Assembly (NCBI GenBank): GCA_030614945.1
Contig: JAUXAH010000047.1
Location: forward strand, 1-10,364
Length of the DNA: 10,364 nt
Direction: 5' to 3'
Origin: Phycisphaerae bacterium
GTDB lineage: Bacteria; Planctomycetota; Phycisphaerae; Sedimentisphaerales; SG8-4
Made by a program: the position numbers and the translations under genes. Under the pieces are notes generated by a model. That model did not search any database. It saw only the letters and a program-made list of their open reading frames with translations, and had not been told where the DNA came from. Of this stretch, positions 1 to 6,380 are shown in pieces; position 1 is the first letter of the stretch; the number at the start of each line of letters is the position of its first letter.

Positions 1-555
1 GGGTTTGGGGAGTTTTCTGCTCTGCTCAAGGAGAGATTCGATACCGAAAGCTGGGCGGTTGAGATTAACAAGACGGCGGCTCAGGAAGCAGCGAAAAAAC
101 TGGATAAAGTAATCAATGCAGATGCACTGGAGTCGCTTCACGAAATCCCAAACAACTATTTTGACTGCATCATTCTCTTCGATATTTTGGGGCACTTAGT
201 TGATCCGTATTCTTTATTATGCGCTCTTAAAACAAAATTAACACAGGCCGGCGTTATAATTAGTTCAATACCAAATATCAGGTATTACCGCGCTTTTGTT
301 GACTTAGTTTTGCATGGTAATTGGGATTATAAAGACCATGGCATATTGGACAAGACCCACTTAAGGTTCTTTACCTACAAAAGTATCGTGAAGATGTTCG
401 ACCAACTGGATTGTGAAATTTTAGAGTTAGAAGGAATACATCCTACCTCCAGCCGGACTTTCAAACTGTTGAATATGATGCTGTTGAATTCTCTTTCTGA
501 TGTCAGGTATAAGCATTTTGTGACCGTTGTCAGGCCGAAATTACAGAGCAAATAA
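1..555 (+). CDS. Class I SAM-dependent methyltransferase, 5' end cut by window
   Basis: Transfers a methyl group from S-adenosylmethionine, probably to a sugar hydroxyl or a glycan end; the acceptor cannot be read from sequence. The frame is open from base 1, so the gene starts outside the window and 184 residues are visible. The first residues, GFGEFS, are the tail of the glycine-rich SAM-binding loop. AVEIN (visible residues 19-23) fits the ribose-binding acidic motif and NADALE the motif II region. FDILGHLVDP is the post-motif segment that usually reads LEHL in this family; here the Glu is Gly. IISSIPNIRYY and THLRFFT are typical of the methyltransferase 23/MetW-like family in glycan clusters. 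Any internal start, such as the TTG at 187, would remove the SAM site and is not credible. It is followed after one base by a GT2 gene, so the two are probably co-transcribed. Confidence 0.85.
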   Translation, partial: GFGEFSALLKERFDTESWAVEINKTAAQEAAKKLDKVINADALESLHEIPNNYFDCIILFDILGHLVDPYSLLCALKTKLTQAGVIISSIPNIRYYRAFVDLVLHGNWDYKDHGILDKTHLRFFTYKSIVKMFDQLDCEILELEGIHPTSSRTFKLLNMMLLNSLSDVRYKHFVTVVRPKLQSK

Positions 556-556
556 T

Positions 557-1525
557 ATGAAACTTTCGATTATCATAGTTAGCTGGAACGTACGAGAAGA
601 CCTGGTCAGATGTCTTAGGTCAATAGAAGAAAACCGGCCTCGTGCAGAGTTCGAGATAATTGTCGTTGATAACGCAAGCTCTGACGGCACCGTAGCTCAC
701 ATTAAGCATGACTTCCCCGACGTGACTATAATTGCTAATAAGGAAAATCGCGGCTTTGCGGCGGGAAATAACCAGGGTATTAAAAAGTCACGGGGCCAGT
801 ATCTGCTTTTCTTGAATCCTGACACAATTGTGCACCCGCTCTCACTGGATGTTTTAATGAATTTTATGGATGGAAACAGCGATGCGGGCGCTTGTGGGCC
901 GAAGCTTTTGAATGAAGATGGTATGACTCAGCCATCAACCAGACGTTTTCCTACGTTCCGAGGGGCTTTATACCGGCACACGGCATTCAGGTTTTTGTGG
1001 ATTTTCAGAAGTGAATACGAGAAATTATTGATGAAAGATTTCAATTATGACGGTCAAGTCGATGTTGACCAGCTTTCCGGAGCAGCTTTAATGGTAAGAC
1101 GATCTGTAATAGACCATGTTGGAATTATGGATGAAAACTTCTTCATGTTTTATGAAGAGGTTGATTTATGTTACAGGTTAAAACAGGCTGGTTGGCGTTC
1201 AGTATTTATACCGGATGCAGTGATAACTCATTTAGGGGGACGGTCTGCCAGCCAAATATCTGTGATGAACCACATATTGATGCTGACAAGTCTGCTTACA
1301 TTTTTCAGGAAACATCGGGGCAAATTGACTACGAGGCTTTTTAGTTTTGTTTTCAAGCCTGCAGTTATTCTGGGGAACATCTGCAACATCGCTGTTGGTA
1401 CTGTTACATATATATTTGCAACTGTAACATTAAACAAAAGAATACGCGCAAAAAACGCAGCAAAGGTCAAGAATTCCGCAATATTGCTTGGTAAATATTC
1501 CTGGCAGTTATTATTCAGGATTTAA
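557..1525 (+). CDS. Family 2 glycosyltransferase, WbbL/rhamnosyltransferase-like
   Basis: Inverting GT-A glycosyltransferase of 322 residues that adds one sugar from a nucleotide sugar, acting at the cytoplasmic membrane face. Visible motifs are the N-terminal strand MKLSIIIVSWN, VVDNASSDGT (37-45), NRGFAAGNNQGI (64-75), the metal-binding NPD (87-89, DxD equivalent), and the acceptor segment LSGAALMVRR (173-182) with FYEEVDLCYRLKQAGW (198-213). This arrangement is characteristic of the WbbL group, many of which transfer rhamnose; that fits rmlB and rmlD in the same locus but is inference. A hydrophobic stretch around 265-291 may anchor it to the membrane. The start is the ATG at 557, one base after the upstream stop. 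An in-frame ATG at 527 lies inside the upstream gene and would add ten residues ahead of the conserved first strand, so I reject it. There is no strong ribosome binding site; translational coupling is likely. Confidence 0.88.
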   Translation: MKLSIIIVSWNVREDLVRCLRSIEENRPRAEFEIIVVDNASSDGTVAHIKHDFPDVTIIANKENRGFAAGNNQGIKKSRGQYLLFLNPDTIVHPLSLDVLMNFMDGNSDAGACGPKLLNEDGMTQPSTRRFPTFRGALYRHTAFRFLWIFRSEYEKLLMKDFNYDGQVDVDQLSGAALMVRRSVIDHVGIMDENFFMFYEEVDLCYRLKQAGWRSVFIPDAVITHLGGRSASQISVMNHILMLTSLLTFFRKHRGKLTTRLFSFVFKPAVILGNICNIAVGTVTYIFATVTLNKRIRAKNAAKVKNSAILLGKYSWQLLFRI

Positions 1526-1531
1526 GCTTTT

Positions 1532-2140
1532 TCATCTGCTCGGAGCAAAAACTATCTCAATTCCGTAGCATGGAAAAATATAACAGAGATTTTCTTCGTA
1601 GAATTCCTGTATTGAGCGATGGCAATTAACTACGAGGCCGAAGAGTTTTTTAATTCGCCGTCTAAACCAAAAGGGAGATGTAAATACAAGTCGTTGGGAT
1701 ACGATTCTTATTCTGATATCCGTATAGAAATTGGGAATCTTTCTTTTTGGTTGATGTTTTGTCTCTACGAAATAATAAAAAGTATATAAGCCAAAGAACA
1801 TTGTATGTGTGTAATCCGAGAAGTAATACGGATTGGAAAAATGCGACACAAAAATATGTGCGGTGCCATTCTTTTTTAAAACTCTGACAATCTCCCGCAT
1901 CAAATTCTCAAAATTTTCTATATGTGCAAAAACACTCCTGCTGTGAATCTGGTCAACAGAGTTATCAGGCAGGAAAGAAAGTCCGTCTTCCAGGTCAGCC
2001 ACTATATCAACATTTGGCAAATCCAGTTTGTCAACACCAATTCTGCCCTGCTTTTTCTTCCGGCCGCATCCCAGCTCGATAATTACGGTAGTGTTTTTGT
2101 TGATTATTTGTTCTAAGTCAATTCTAATTAAAGGTTTCAT
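1532..2140 (-). CDS. Small class I SAM-dependent methyltransferase
   Basis: Putative methyltransferase of 202 residues acting on a sugar or glycan intermediate. IELGCGRKKKQGRIGVD (21-37) is the SAM-binding loop followed by the acidic ribose-binding residue. VADLEDGLSFLPDNSVD (47-63) is the motif II region, and SRSVFAHIENFENLMREIVRVLKKNG covers the following helices. This family usually has Glu before the His (LEHI); here it is Ala. HIFVSHFSNPYYFSDYTH (95-112) and FFGLYTFYYF are typical of a small methyltransferase group common in polysaccharide clusters. I chose the ATG at 2140 because GGGAA lies 7 bases upstream and the conserved domain follows closely. A GTG at 2170 would add 10 residues and overlap the upstream gene by 11 bases. 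This is the last gene of the - strand run. Its stop lies 6 bases from the stop of the convergent GT2 gene. Confidence 0.82.
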   Translation of the reverse strand: MKPLIRIDLEQIINKNTTVIIELGCGRKKKQGRIGVDKLDLPNVDIVADLEDGLSFLPDNSVDQIHSRSVFAHIENFENLMREIVRVLKKNGTAHIFVSHFSNPYYFSDYTHTMFFGLYTFYYFVETKHQPKRKIPNFYTDIRIRIVSQRLVFTSPFWFRRRIKKLFGLVVNCHRSIQEFYEENLCYIFPCYGIEIVFAPSR

Positions 2141-2159
2141 TTTTTGCTTCCCGACCAAT

Positions 2160-3143
2160 CTACTCGGCACATTTTTTAATCAGGCTCACGAGTTTCTCTC
2201 CCAGTACCTTCAAATCAAATTGCTGGACATCCGCCCTTGCTGCCCGGCCCATCCTGTTTCTTAATTGAGAATCGTTTAACAGTCGAGATATCTTATCAAC
2301 CCAATCAGCACAATCACAGGCAAGAAACCCATTGATCCCTTCTCGAACACACAGGGCTTTCACACCACGGCTTACAATCACTGGTAAGCCTGCGGCTGCA
2401 TATTGCAAAATCTTAAACCCGCCCGCTTTACCACGCGCGAATCTGTCGTTCGGCAATGGCGCCAGGCCAATGTGGCTTTGGGCTAAATCAACAGCTTGAG
2501 TTTCCAAAGACCACGGGCGTTTTTCTACCTCTATATTCTCCAAATCGAAAAACTCATCACACACTATTCTCAAGACGACATTGTCAAAGCGAGAGCCAAT
2601 TTTCTCAAGGGCGGGTTTGATTTCTGTGAGGTACTTGAGTGTGACACTGCTGCCAATCCAAACAAGGCGGATTTTCCCGTCGTCCGGCGGACTGACAGTC
2701 TGTTTGTAATTGCTCACGTTCAGACCGGTTGTAAGCACCTCGACGTTTCTGTTAAAATTCCGCGCATGATTGGCAAGATATGAATTGTCTGCTATAACCA
2801 TATCAGCCAGTTTAACCGTTCTTTGAAAAGAGTTTTGCCGTTTACGGCTCGGCCTGTCCGGACGCTTATCAGAGTACATTATCGCATCATCAAAATCGTA
2901 AATGATTTTTCTGGCATAGCGGCGCAGCCAGAAAGCGTCAAGGAAATTCAGTCGTTTCTTATGTAGAAAAACACCATCAAAATTCGCTGTTTGCTTGAAC
3001 AGCTTTCGTCTGGCTAAAGAACCGGGTGGAAAGCGGGCAACCTCGCACTCGATGCCATTATCGCGCAAAATATCCAGGTAAACCTCAATCCGCTGCCTGA
3101 AGCTTGCACGTTTCGGATTATTGGTCAAGATAAACAAATCCAC
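2160..3143 (-). CDS. Family 4 (GT-B) glycosyltransferase
   Basis: Retaining GT-B glycosyltransferase of 327 residues. The N-terminal domain opens with MDLFILTNNPKRASFRQR (1-18). KIIYDFDDAIMY (79-90) and ADMVIADNSYLANHAR (113-128) are typical of this subgroup. The C-terminal Rossmann domain begins at IRLVWIGSSVTLKYL (158-172) and carries the donor-binding segment GLAPLPNDRFARGKAGGFKILQYAAAGLPVIVS (226-258). Gln replaces Glu in the usual EY of that motif, which is common in this subgroup. The frame stays open upstream to a TTG at 3293. I place the start at the GTG at 3143 because AAAGGG sits 6 bases upstream and homologues begin at the first beta strand. The extra 50 codons would cross the duplicated gene-end sequence in a non-native frame. 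Donor and acceptor are unknown. The gene ends 19 bases before the methyltransferase start. Confidence 0.87.
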   Translation of the reverse strand: MDLFILTNNPKRASFRQRIEVYLDILRDNGIECEVARFPPGSLARRKLFKQTANFDGVFLHKKRLNFLDAFWLRRYARKIIYDFDDAIMYSDKRPDRPSRKRQNSFQRTVKLADMVIADNSYLANHARNFNRNVEVLTTGLNVSNYKQTVSPPDDGKIRLVWIGSSVTLKYLTEIKPALEKIGSRFDNVVLRIVCDEFFDLENIEVEKRPWSLETQAVDLAQSHIGLAPLPNDRFARGKAGGFKILQYAAAGLPVIVSRGVKALCVREGINGFLACDCADWVDKISRLLNDSQLRNRMGRAARADVQQFDLKVLGEKLVSLIKKCAE

Positions 3144-3149
3144 TATCAG

Positions 3150-3155
3150 CCCTTT
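3150..3155 (-). promoter_or_regulatory. Ribosome binding site deciding the GT4 start
   Basis: AAAGGG on the - strand, 6 bases before the GTG at 3143. It supports this start over the TTG 50 codons upstream. Confidence 0.65.
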
Positions 3156-3170
3156 ATCAAAACACAATAT

Positions 3171-3242
3171 TTTGCTCAATTTAAGGACAGATTTTAAGAC
3201 ACCAATGACCAAGGTGCACGGTAATTTCCTTTTTCCTGCAAA
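3171..3242 (-). repeat. Direct repeat copy A (orphan gene-end copy)
   Basis: This copy matches 4445-4513 in the same orientation: 61 of 69 aligned bases are identical (counted by hand), with one 3-base gap. Copy B is the last codons, stop and downstream bases of the CgeB-like glycosyltransferase gene. Copy A lies in the space between the GT-D gene and the GT4 gene, with no parent gene attached. The match stops sharply at TTTGC on the left and fades just right of 3242. The two copies are 1274 bases apart and bracket the whole GT-D gene. Confidence 0.9.
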
Positions 3243-3250
3243 GATGGCAT
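3194..3250 (-). pseudogene. Orphan C-terminal relic of a CgeB-like glycosyltransferase
   Basis: In the frame equivalent to the CgeB-like gene, copy A reads LQEKGNYRAPWSLVS then TAA, against LVEKGSYSAPWSSS then TAA in the intact gene. The only length change is exactly one codon, and GAA AAA GGA, TAC and the PWS codons are kept, so the sequence probably diverged while still coding. An in-frame stop lies a few codons upstream of the ATG at 3250. Only about 15-18 codons remain, too few for a functional domain. It is most simply the stump of a second, deleted paralogue, or of the same gene copied during cassette exchange. Confidence 0.6.
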
Positions 3251-3367
3251 AAAAACATCTACTTATCTCGCCTTTTGATGGTTGAGATTGCAATAAAGTT
3301 AATTTACTTTTCCATATATCACGCTTACTTTGCTATTATTTTTGCCAAGTTCTGTTTTTTGATCCGT

Positions 3368-4354
3368 TTAAACTATTATTTTTATGATTTGCCTTTTGTA
3401 TTCAGGGTCTTCCAGACGTCGAATTTTTCTGCCCTTACGACTACCGTCAACATACTTAAACTCCAACGGTGCACCTAATACTACTTCTTTTCTCAAAAAC
3501 CATTCATAATCCAGGTCAAGCTGTCCGACATCGATCGCCTGATATCCCTGATTGCACAAGTCATAAGCTAAAACAGTCGCTGTAGGCCCAAGCGCAGCCA
3601 ATACAAGTTTGTCCGTGCTGATACCCTTAAAAGTAGATAATATTTCGTCATATTTATCAAATGCGCTGCGAGCAGGACAAAGAATACGCGATATCGATTT
3701 AGCCCCGGCTAAAAGATCGTTAAACATACCAAATCGTGTTCCTTCACCCTCGCATATAACAACATTTCTATCTGCCCATATTTTCTTGATTTTCTCAAAA
3801 TATTCACTGCAATTTTTGTAATGCTCATCTGTTTTATTAAAAGGCATATAAACTCGGCTAAAAAACGCATTATAATAAATACGGTTCATATCAAGGAAAG
3901 AACATACCATCTGCCTTTTTCGTGACATCCAATCCCTCCAAAAATTAATCACAGCCGGCATGTAATTGTCCAAAGAACCAAAACAATCCGGCAAAGCAAT
4001 CAGCAAATTCGAGTTCGTTGATCCAATCACTTCTTTGAGTCGCTGTGCAATTTTAGGCGAGCGATTCTGGAAATGAATTCGGCCGCCGTTCATAACACCA
4101 AATTCTCCATCACCAAAACGAGATATGGAACATTTAGCTTGTAAAATTTTATCCAGTGTATCGTTTGCGTTTTTTATTGTTGGTATTTGAAGATGGAGGT
4201 TGCCGCTTGTAATTTTATTATATATCTCATAAGGCAAATTATCCAGCTTATACTGCAACTTCTCAAGCTGTTTATGCTTTGGCCCTGAATAGAACAGCTT
4301 TTTCTTGAAACGCTCTAATTCTTTTTCAATTTTTTGAAGCACTATGTTTTCCAC
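3368..4354 (-). CDS. GT-D fold glycosyltransferase, DUF1792/SP_1767 family
   Basis: Predicted glycosyltransferase of 328 residues with the GT-D fold described for DUF1792 proteins, such as those that extend glycans on streptococcal adhesins. The N-terminal ~40 residues are charged and helical, possibly coiled coil. The core begins near DTLDKILQAKCSISRFGDGEF, where DGE (82-84) is the family's metal-binding DxE. Later signatures are CEGEGTRFGMFNDLL (201-215), ILCPARSAFDKYDEIL (224-239), LAALGPTATVLAYDL (252-266) and DVGQLDLDYEWF (275-286). In relatives I recall, the last motif has His where Gln278 stands. The start is the GTG at 4354, with CAGGAG 6 bases upstream. A TTG at 4372 lies upstream of that site and is less likely. 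By eye the gene is more AT-rich than the rml and aminotransferase genes, and it is bracketed by a direct repeat, so it may be an acquired cassette. Confidence 0.86.
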   Translation of the reverse strand: MENIVLQKIEKELERFKKKLFYSGPKHKQLEKLQYKLDNLPYEIYNKITSGNLHLQIPTIKNANDTLDKILQAKCSISRFGDGEFGVMNGGRIHFQNRSPKIAQRLKEVIGSTNSNLLIALPDCFGSLDNYMPAVINFWRDWMSRKRQMVCSFLDMNRIYYNAFFSRVYMPFNKTDEHYKNCSEYFEKIKKIWADRNVVICEGEGTRFGMFNDLLAGAKSISRILCPARSAFDKYDEILSTFKGISTDKLVLAALGPTATVLAYDLCNQGYQAIDVGQLDLDYEWFLRKEVVLGAPLEFKYVDGSRKGRKIRRLEDPEYKRQIIKIIV

Positions 4355-4451
4355 TAAAATCTCCTGTAGCAATTATGCGTTTATTTTTATTTTCTTCTAA
4401 AATAGAAGTTATTTCCTTTGCCGTGTCTTTAATGACAACTCCGCTTTGCAC
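4326..4451 (-). other. Short open frame, possible gene relic
   Basis: A GTG-initiated frame of 41 codons begins just after the CgeB-like gene's stop and overlaps the GT-D gene start by 29 bases. It reads VQSGVVIKDTAKEITS and continues to IIATGDFSGKHSASKN then TGA. The residue mix resembles a real protein end (amphipathic helix, strand, tail) more than random AT-rich spacer. I recognise no family, see no good ribosome binding site, and it may be chance. It contains the ribosome binding site of the GT-D gene. Confidence 0.22.
4361..4366 (-). promoter_or_regulatory. Ribosome binding site of the GT-D gene
   Basis: CAGGAG on the - strand, 6 bases before the GTG at 4354. It decides the start in favour of this GTG over the TTG at 4372. 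Confidence 0.7.
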
Positions 4452-4513
4452 AATTTAAGGACGGATTTTAAGACGATGACCAAGGCGCACTGTAACTTCC
4501 TTTTTCCACCAAA
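4445..4513 (-). repeat. Direct repeat copy B (3' end of the CgeB-like gene)
   Basis: This partner of 3171-3242 covers the last 14 or so codons of the CgeB-like glycosyltransferase, its stop at 4468-4470 and 23 bases beyond. The part downstream of the stop is as well conserved as the coding part (2 mismatches in 23). The copied unit was therefore a stretch of DNA spanning the gene end, not a protein domain. Confidence 0.9.
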
Positions 4514-5505
4514 TCAAGAATATATCCAGCCATTTTAACACAGTTAAATTCCTCATGAATCCTTTTCATACCGGCATCTGCGATTCTTTTTCTTTCGGCC
4601 TCGTGGCAGAGATACCAGTTTGCCAAATCAAAAAATTCTTCTACTGTGTCAAAATATCTAAGATGTACACCGTCCTTGAAGAGCAGTTCTGAACCTGGTA
4701 TTCGTTTAGCCAGGACAAAAGTCCCGCAGGCAAGATAATGTGTAAGACGGTCGGAATGATAGAGTCTAATATCATTAGCTACGTTTACACTTAGTCCTAT
4801 ACGGGCTCCGCTGATCGCGTACAGGTAGTTAATTCCTCCTATTCTTAGTCGGTCGAGGCAGCCATATAGCGTACAGTTTTTCATATCAACCAACCTGCTG
4901 AGTATATGGTATCTTGTATCATCAGTTGGATAGCGTTTACGTTTGAACTTGGCTTGGCCAGTGAACAGAATATCTGTCTTCCACTTTCGGGCAACTTCGT
5001 ATCGATGGTCAATATCGGGGTCGCACATATTCGGCATAAATGAAGTTTTGATACCAAGCTCTTTATATGAATCAAGCCATTGGCCTTCGAAAGTGGCCAT
5101 CACCAAATCCAGCTTTGCGGCAACTTCCATTCGTTCTTTACGCAACCCCGGCCAAGGGTCTCCGTCTGCACCAATAAAGGATGCATCAGGGGCAGCCTGT
5201 CGCATCAGCATAATGGTTTCGGCATTCAGATAATTAGCAAATTCAACATGGATAATATCGGGGGCGTAATCCTTTACCTGTTTGTTCAATAGCGGATCTA
5301 CCATTCGCTTCTTGCACCATCGCCTGGCGAATTTTCTGCTCATAATAGGGCCGGCCTGGAGAAACGCCCTTCTGTAGTTGAATACGTGGGTATCGTGGCC
5401 AAGTCTTATAAGGCCCTTGGTTAGTTTGCGTAGTCCGGAGAGAAAAAGTTTGTCGCTATAATCTCTTTCGTCGGTAACAAAAAAAATACGCTTTGCTTTT
5501 GACAT
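4468..5505 (-). CDS. CgeB-like glycosyltransferase (Glyco_trans_1_2 C-terminal domain)
   Basis: Putative GT-B glycosyltransferase of 345 residues. The N-terminal domain opens with AKRIFFVTDERDYSDKLFLSGLRK and continues through PDIIHVEFANYLNAET (82-97) and GADGDPWPGLRKER (112-125). The second domain begins near KWKTDILFTGQ (174-184). It ends in the segment characteristic of the spore-maturation CgeB/glycosyltransferase group 1_2 family: NDIRLYHSDRLTHYLACGTFVLAKRIPGSE (244-273), KDGVHLRYFDTVEEFFDLANWYL (277-299) and ERKRIADAGMKRIHEEF (304-320). Donor and acceptor are unknown. The ATG at 5505 is 28 bases after the FkbM stop; no convincing Shine-Dalgarno precedes it. The last ~14 codons and the bases after the stop are duplicated 1.27 kb downstream. 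Confidence 0.83.
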   Translation of the reverse strand: MSKAKRIFFVTDERDYSDKLFLSGLRKLTKGLIRLGHDTHVFNYRRAFLQAGPIMSRKFARRWCKKRMVDPLLNKQVKDYAPDIIHVEFANYLNAETIMLMRQAAPDASFIGADGDPWPGLRKERMEVAAKLDLVMATFEGQWLDSYKELGIKTSFMPNMCDPDIDHRYEVARKWKTDILFTGQAKFKRKRYPTDDTRYHILSRLVDMKNCTLYGCLDRLRIGGINYLYAISGARIGLSVNVANDIRLYHSDRLTHYLACGTFVLAKRIPGSELLFKDGVHLRYFDTVEEFFDLANWYLCHEAERKRIADAGMKRIHEEFNCVKMAGYILDLVEKGSYSAPWSSS

Positions 5506-5533
5506 TTTTTGTAGGCCAGCAAGTAATAACTAT

Positions 5534-6358
5534 TTATGCTTTAAATAACGTAACAATTTGCTCAGTTATATTTCTTATATCGATACGGTGTCGGCCACAA
5601 ATCGCATAAGATTTATATCCGTAGCTTGACATAAATTCTTCAAGTTCGCAGACACTTTTATTCATAAGCTTAAATGCACGAGGGGTAACTTCCGCAATAA
5701 TCAGAGGAAGATTGCCCTTATGGTCATCGAAGAAGCAAGAAGTGCCGCGAAGAACCGGTAATTCAAAGCCCTCTGTGTCAATCTTAATTAGTGAGATATG
5801 TGACAGTTTGTGCTCCTGAATATATTCGTCTAACCTCCGGACGTGGATATTGAGGGTCTCGGCAATATGTTCTTTAGGGATAAAGCCCGGTACCATCGAA
5901 TTAGCTCCGGTACCGTGTCGATGGCTGGTAATGCAAGATTGGCCAGCCGTTTCACCCAAAGCTAACTTATTTGCCACAATCTTGTATTGGGGGTTCAACT
6001 CAGCTATTTGCTCCAAGTAACTAAAGTATGCCGGCATAGGCTCAAAACTATGCACCTGACCTGCCTTACCAACTAAACCGACTCCAACTGCTGAAAGGTA
6101 ACCGATGTTGGCTCCAACATCAATAAACACCCCTCCCGGTTTGAGATATTTTTTCATAATTCGGATTACTTCAATTTCATAAGCATCGAAGTACATACTT
6201 TTAACGGCCTTGCCGAGTGAAAGGTCAAAGACGAGTTTTACACCGTTGATTTTTTTCACCACCCGGCCCTGTGGTGCTTCGGCATACTTGCACCTGTGAT
6301 AGCGCCATTTACTCTTATAATACAAAAACGGATGTTTGAATAACGGAAGTCGGGACAC
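5534..6358 (-). CDS. FkbM family methyltransferase
   Basis: SAM-dependent O-methyltransferase of 274 residues, likely methylating a sugar hydroxyl on the glycan or its precursor. The FkbM signatures are in order: a conserved Tyr/Glu helix (YFDAYEIEVIRIMKKYLKPGG, 56-76), the SAM loop FIDVGANIGYLSAVG (78-92), HSFEPMPAYFSYL (103-115) with the ribose-binding Glu, LALGETAG (132-139), and the paired-domain hallmark SLIKIDTEGFELPVLRG (189-205), followed by LIIAEV (219-224). Length is normal for the family. The GTG start at 6358 has GAAGG 6 bases upstream. The 171 bases between the aminotransferase stop and this start hold a decayed GT2 fragment. Confidence 0.9.
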   Translation of the reverse strand: MSRLPLFKHPFLYYKSKWRYHRCKYAEAPQGRVVKKINGVKLVFDLSLGKAVKSMYFDAYEIEVIRIMKKYLKPGGVFIDVGANIGYLSAVGVGLVGKAGQVHSFEPMPAYFSYLEQIAELNPQYKIVANKLALGETAGQSCITSHRHGTGANSMVPGFIPKEHIAETLNIHVRRLDEYIQEHKLSHISLIKIDTEGFELPVLRGTSCFFDDHKGNLPLIIAEVTPRAFKLMNKSVCELEEFMSSYGYKSYAICGRHRIDIRNITEQIVTLFKA

Positions 6359-6364
6359 AGGGCA

Positions 6365-6369
6365 CCTTC
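6365..6369 (-). promoter_or_regulatory. Ribosome binding site of the FkbM gene
   Basis: GAAGG on the - strand, 6 bases upstream of the GTG at 6358. It supports the GTG as the start. Confidence 0.6.
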
Positions 6370-6380
6370 ATTGACTTTGA

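Noticed and set aside
527..556. Upstream ATG giving the first GT2 protein ten extra residues
   Set aside because: It lies within the preceding methyltransferase gene, and the family begins at the strand MKLSIIIVSW encoded from 557.
1536..1552. Hairpin TGCTCGGAGCA near the convergent stops as a possible terminator
   Set aside because: The stem is only 4-5 pairs with a loop of 1-3 bases, no T-run follows on the strand where it would be needed, and it lies in coding sequence.
3251..3367. Promoter in the AT-rich spacer upstream of the GT4 gene
   Set aside because: The region is AT-rich enough to yield chance -10-like strings, and I found no convincing paired -35/-10 with normal spacing.
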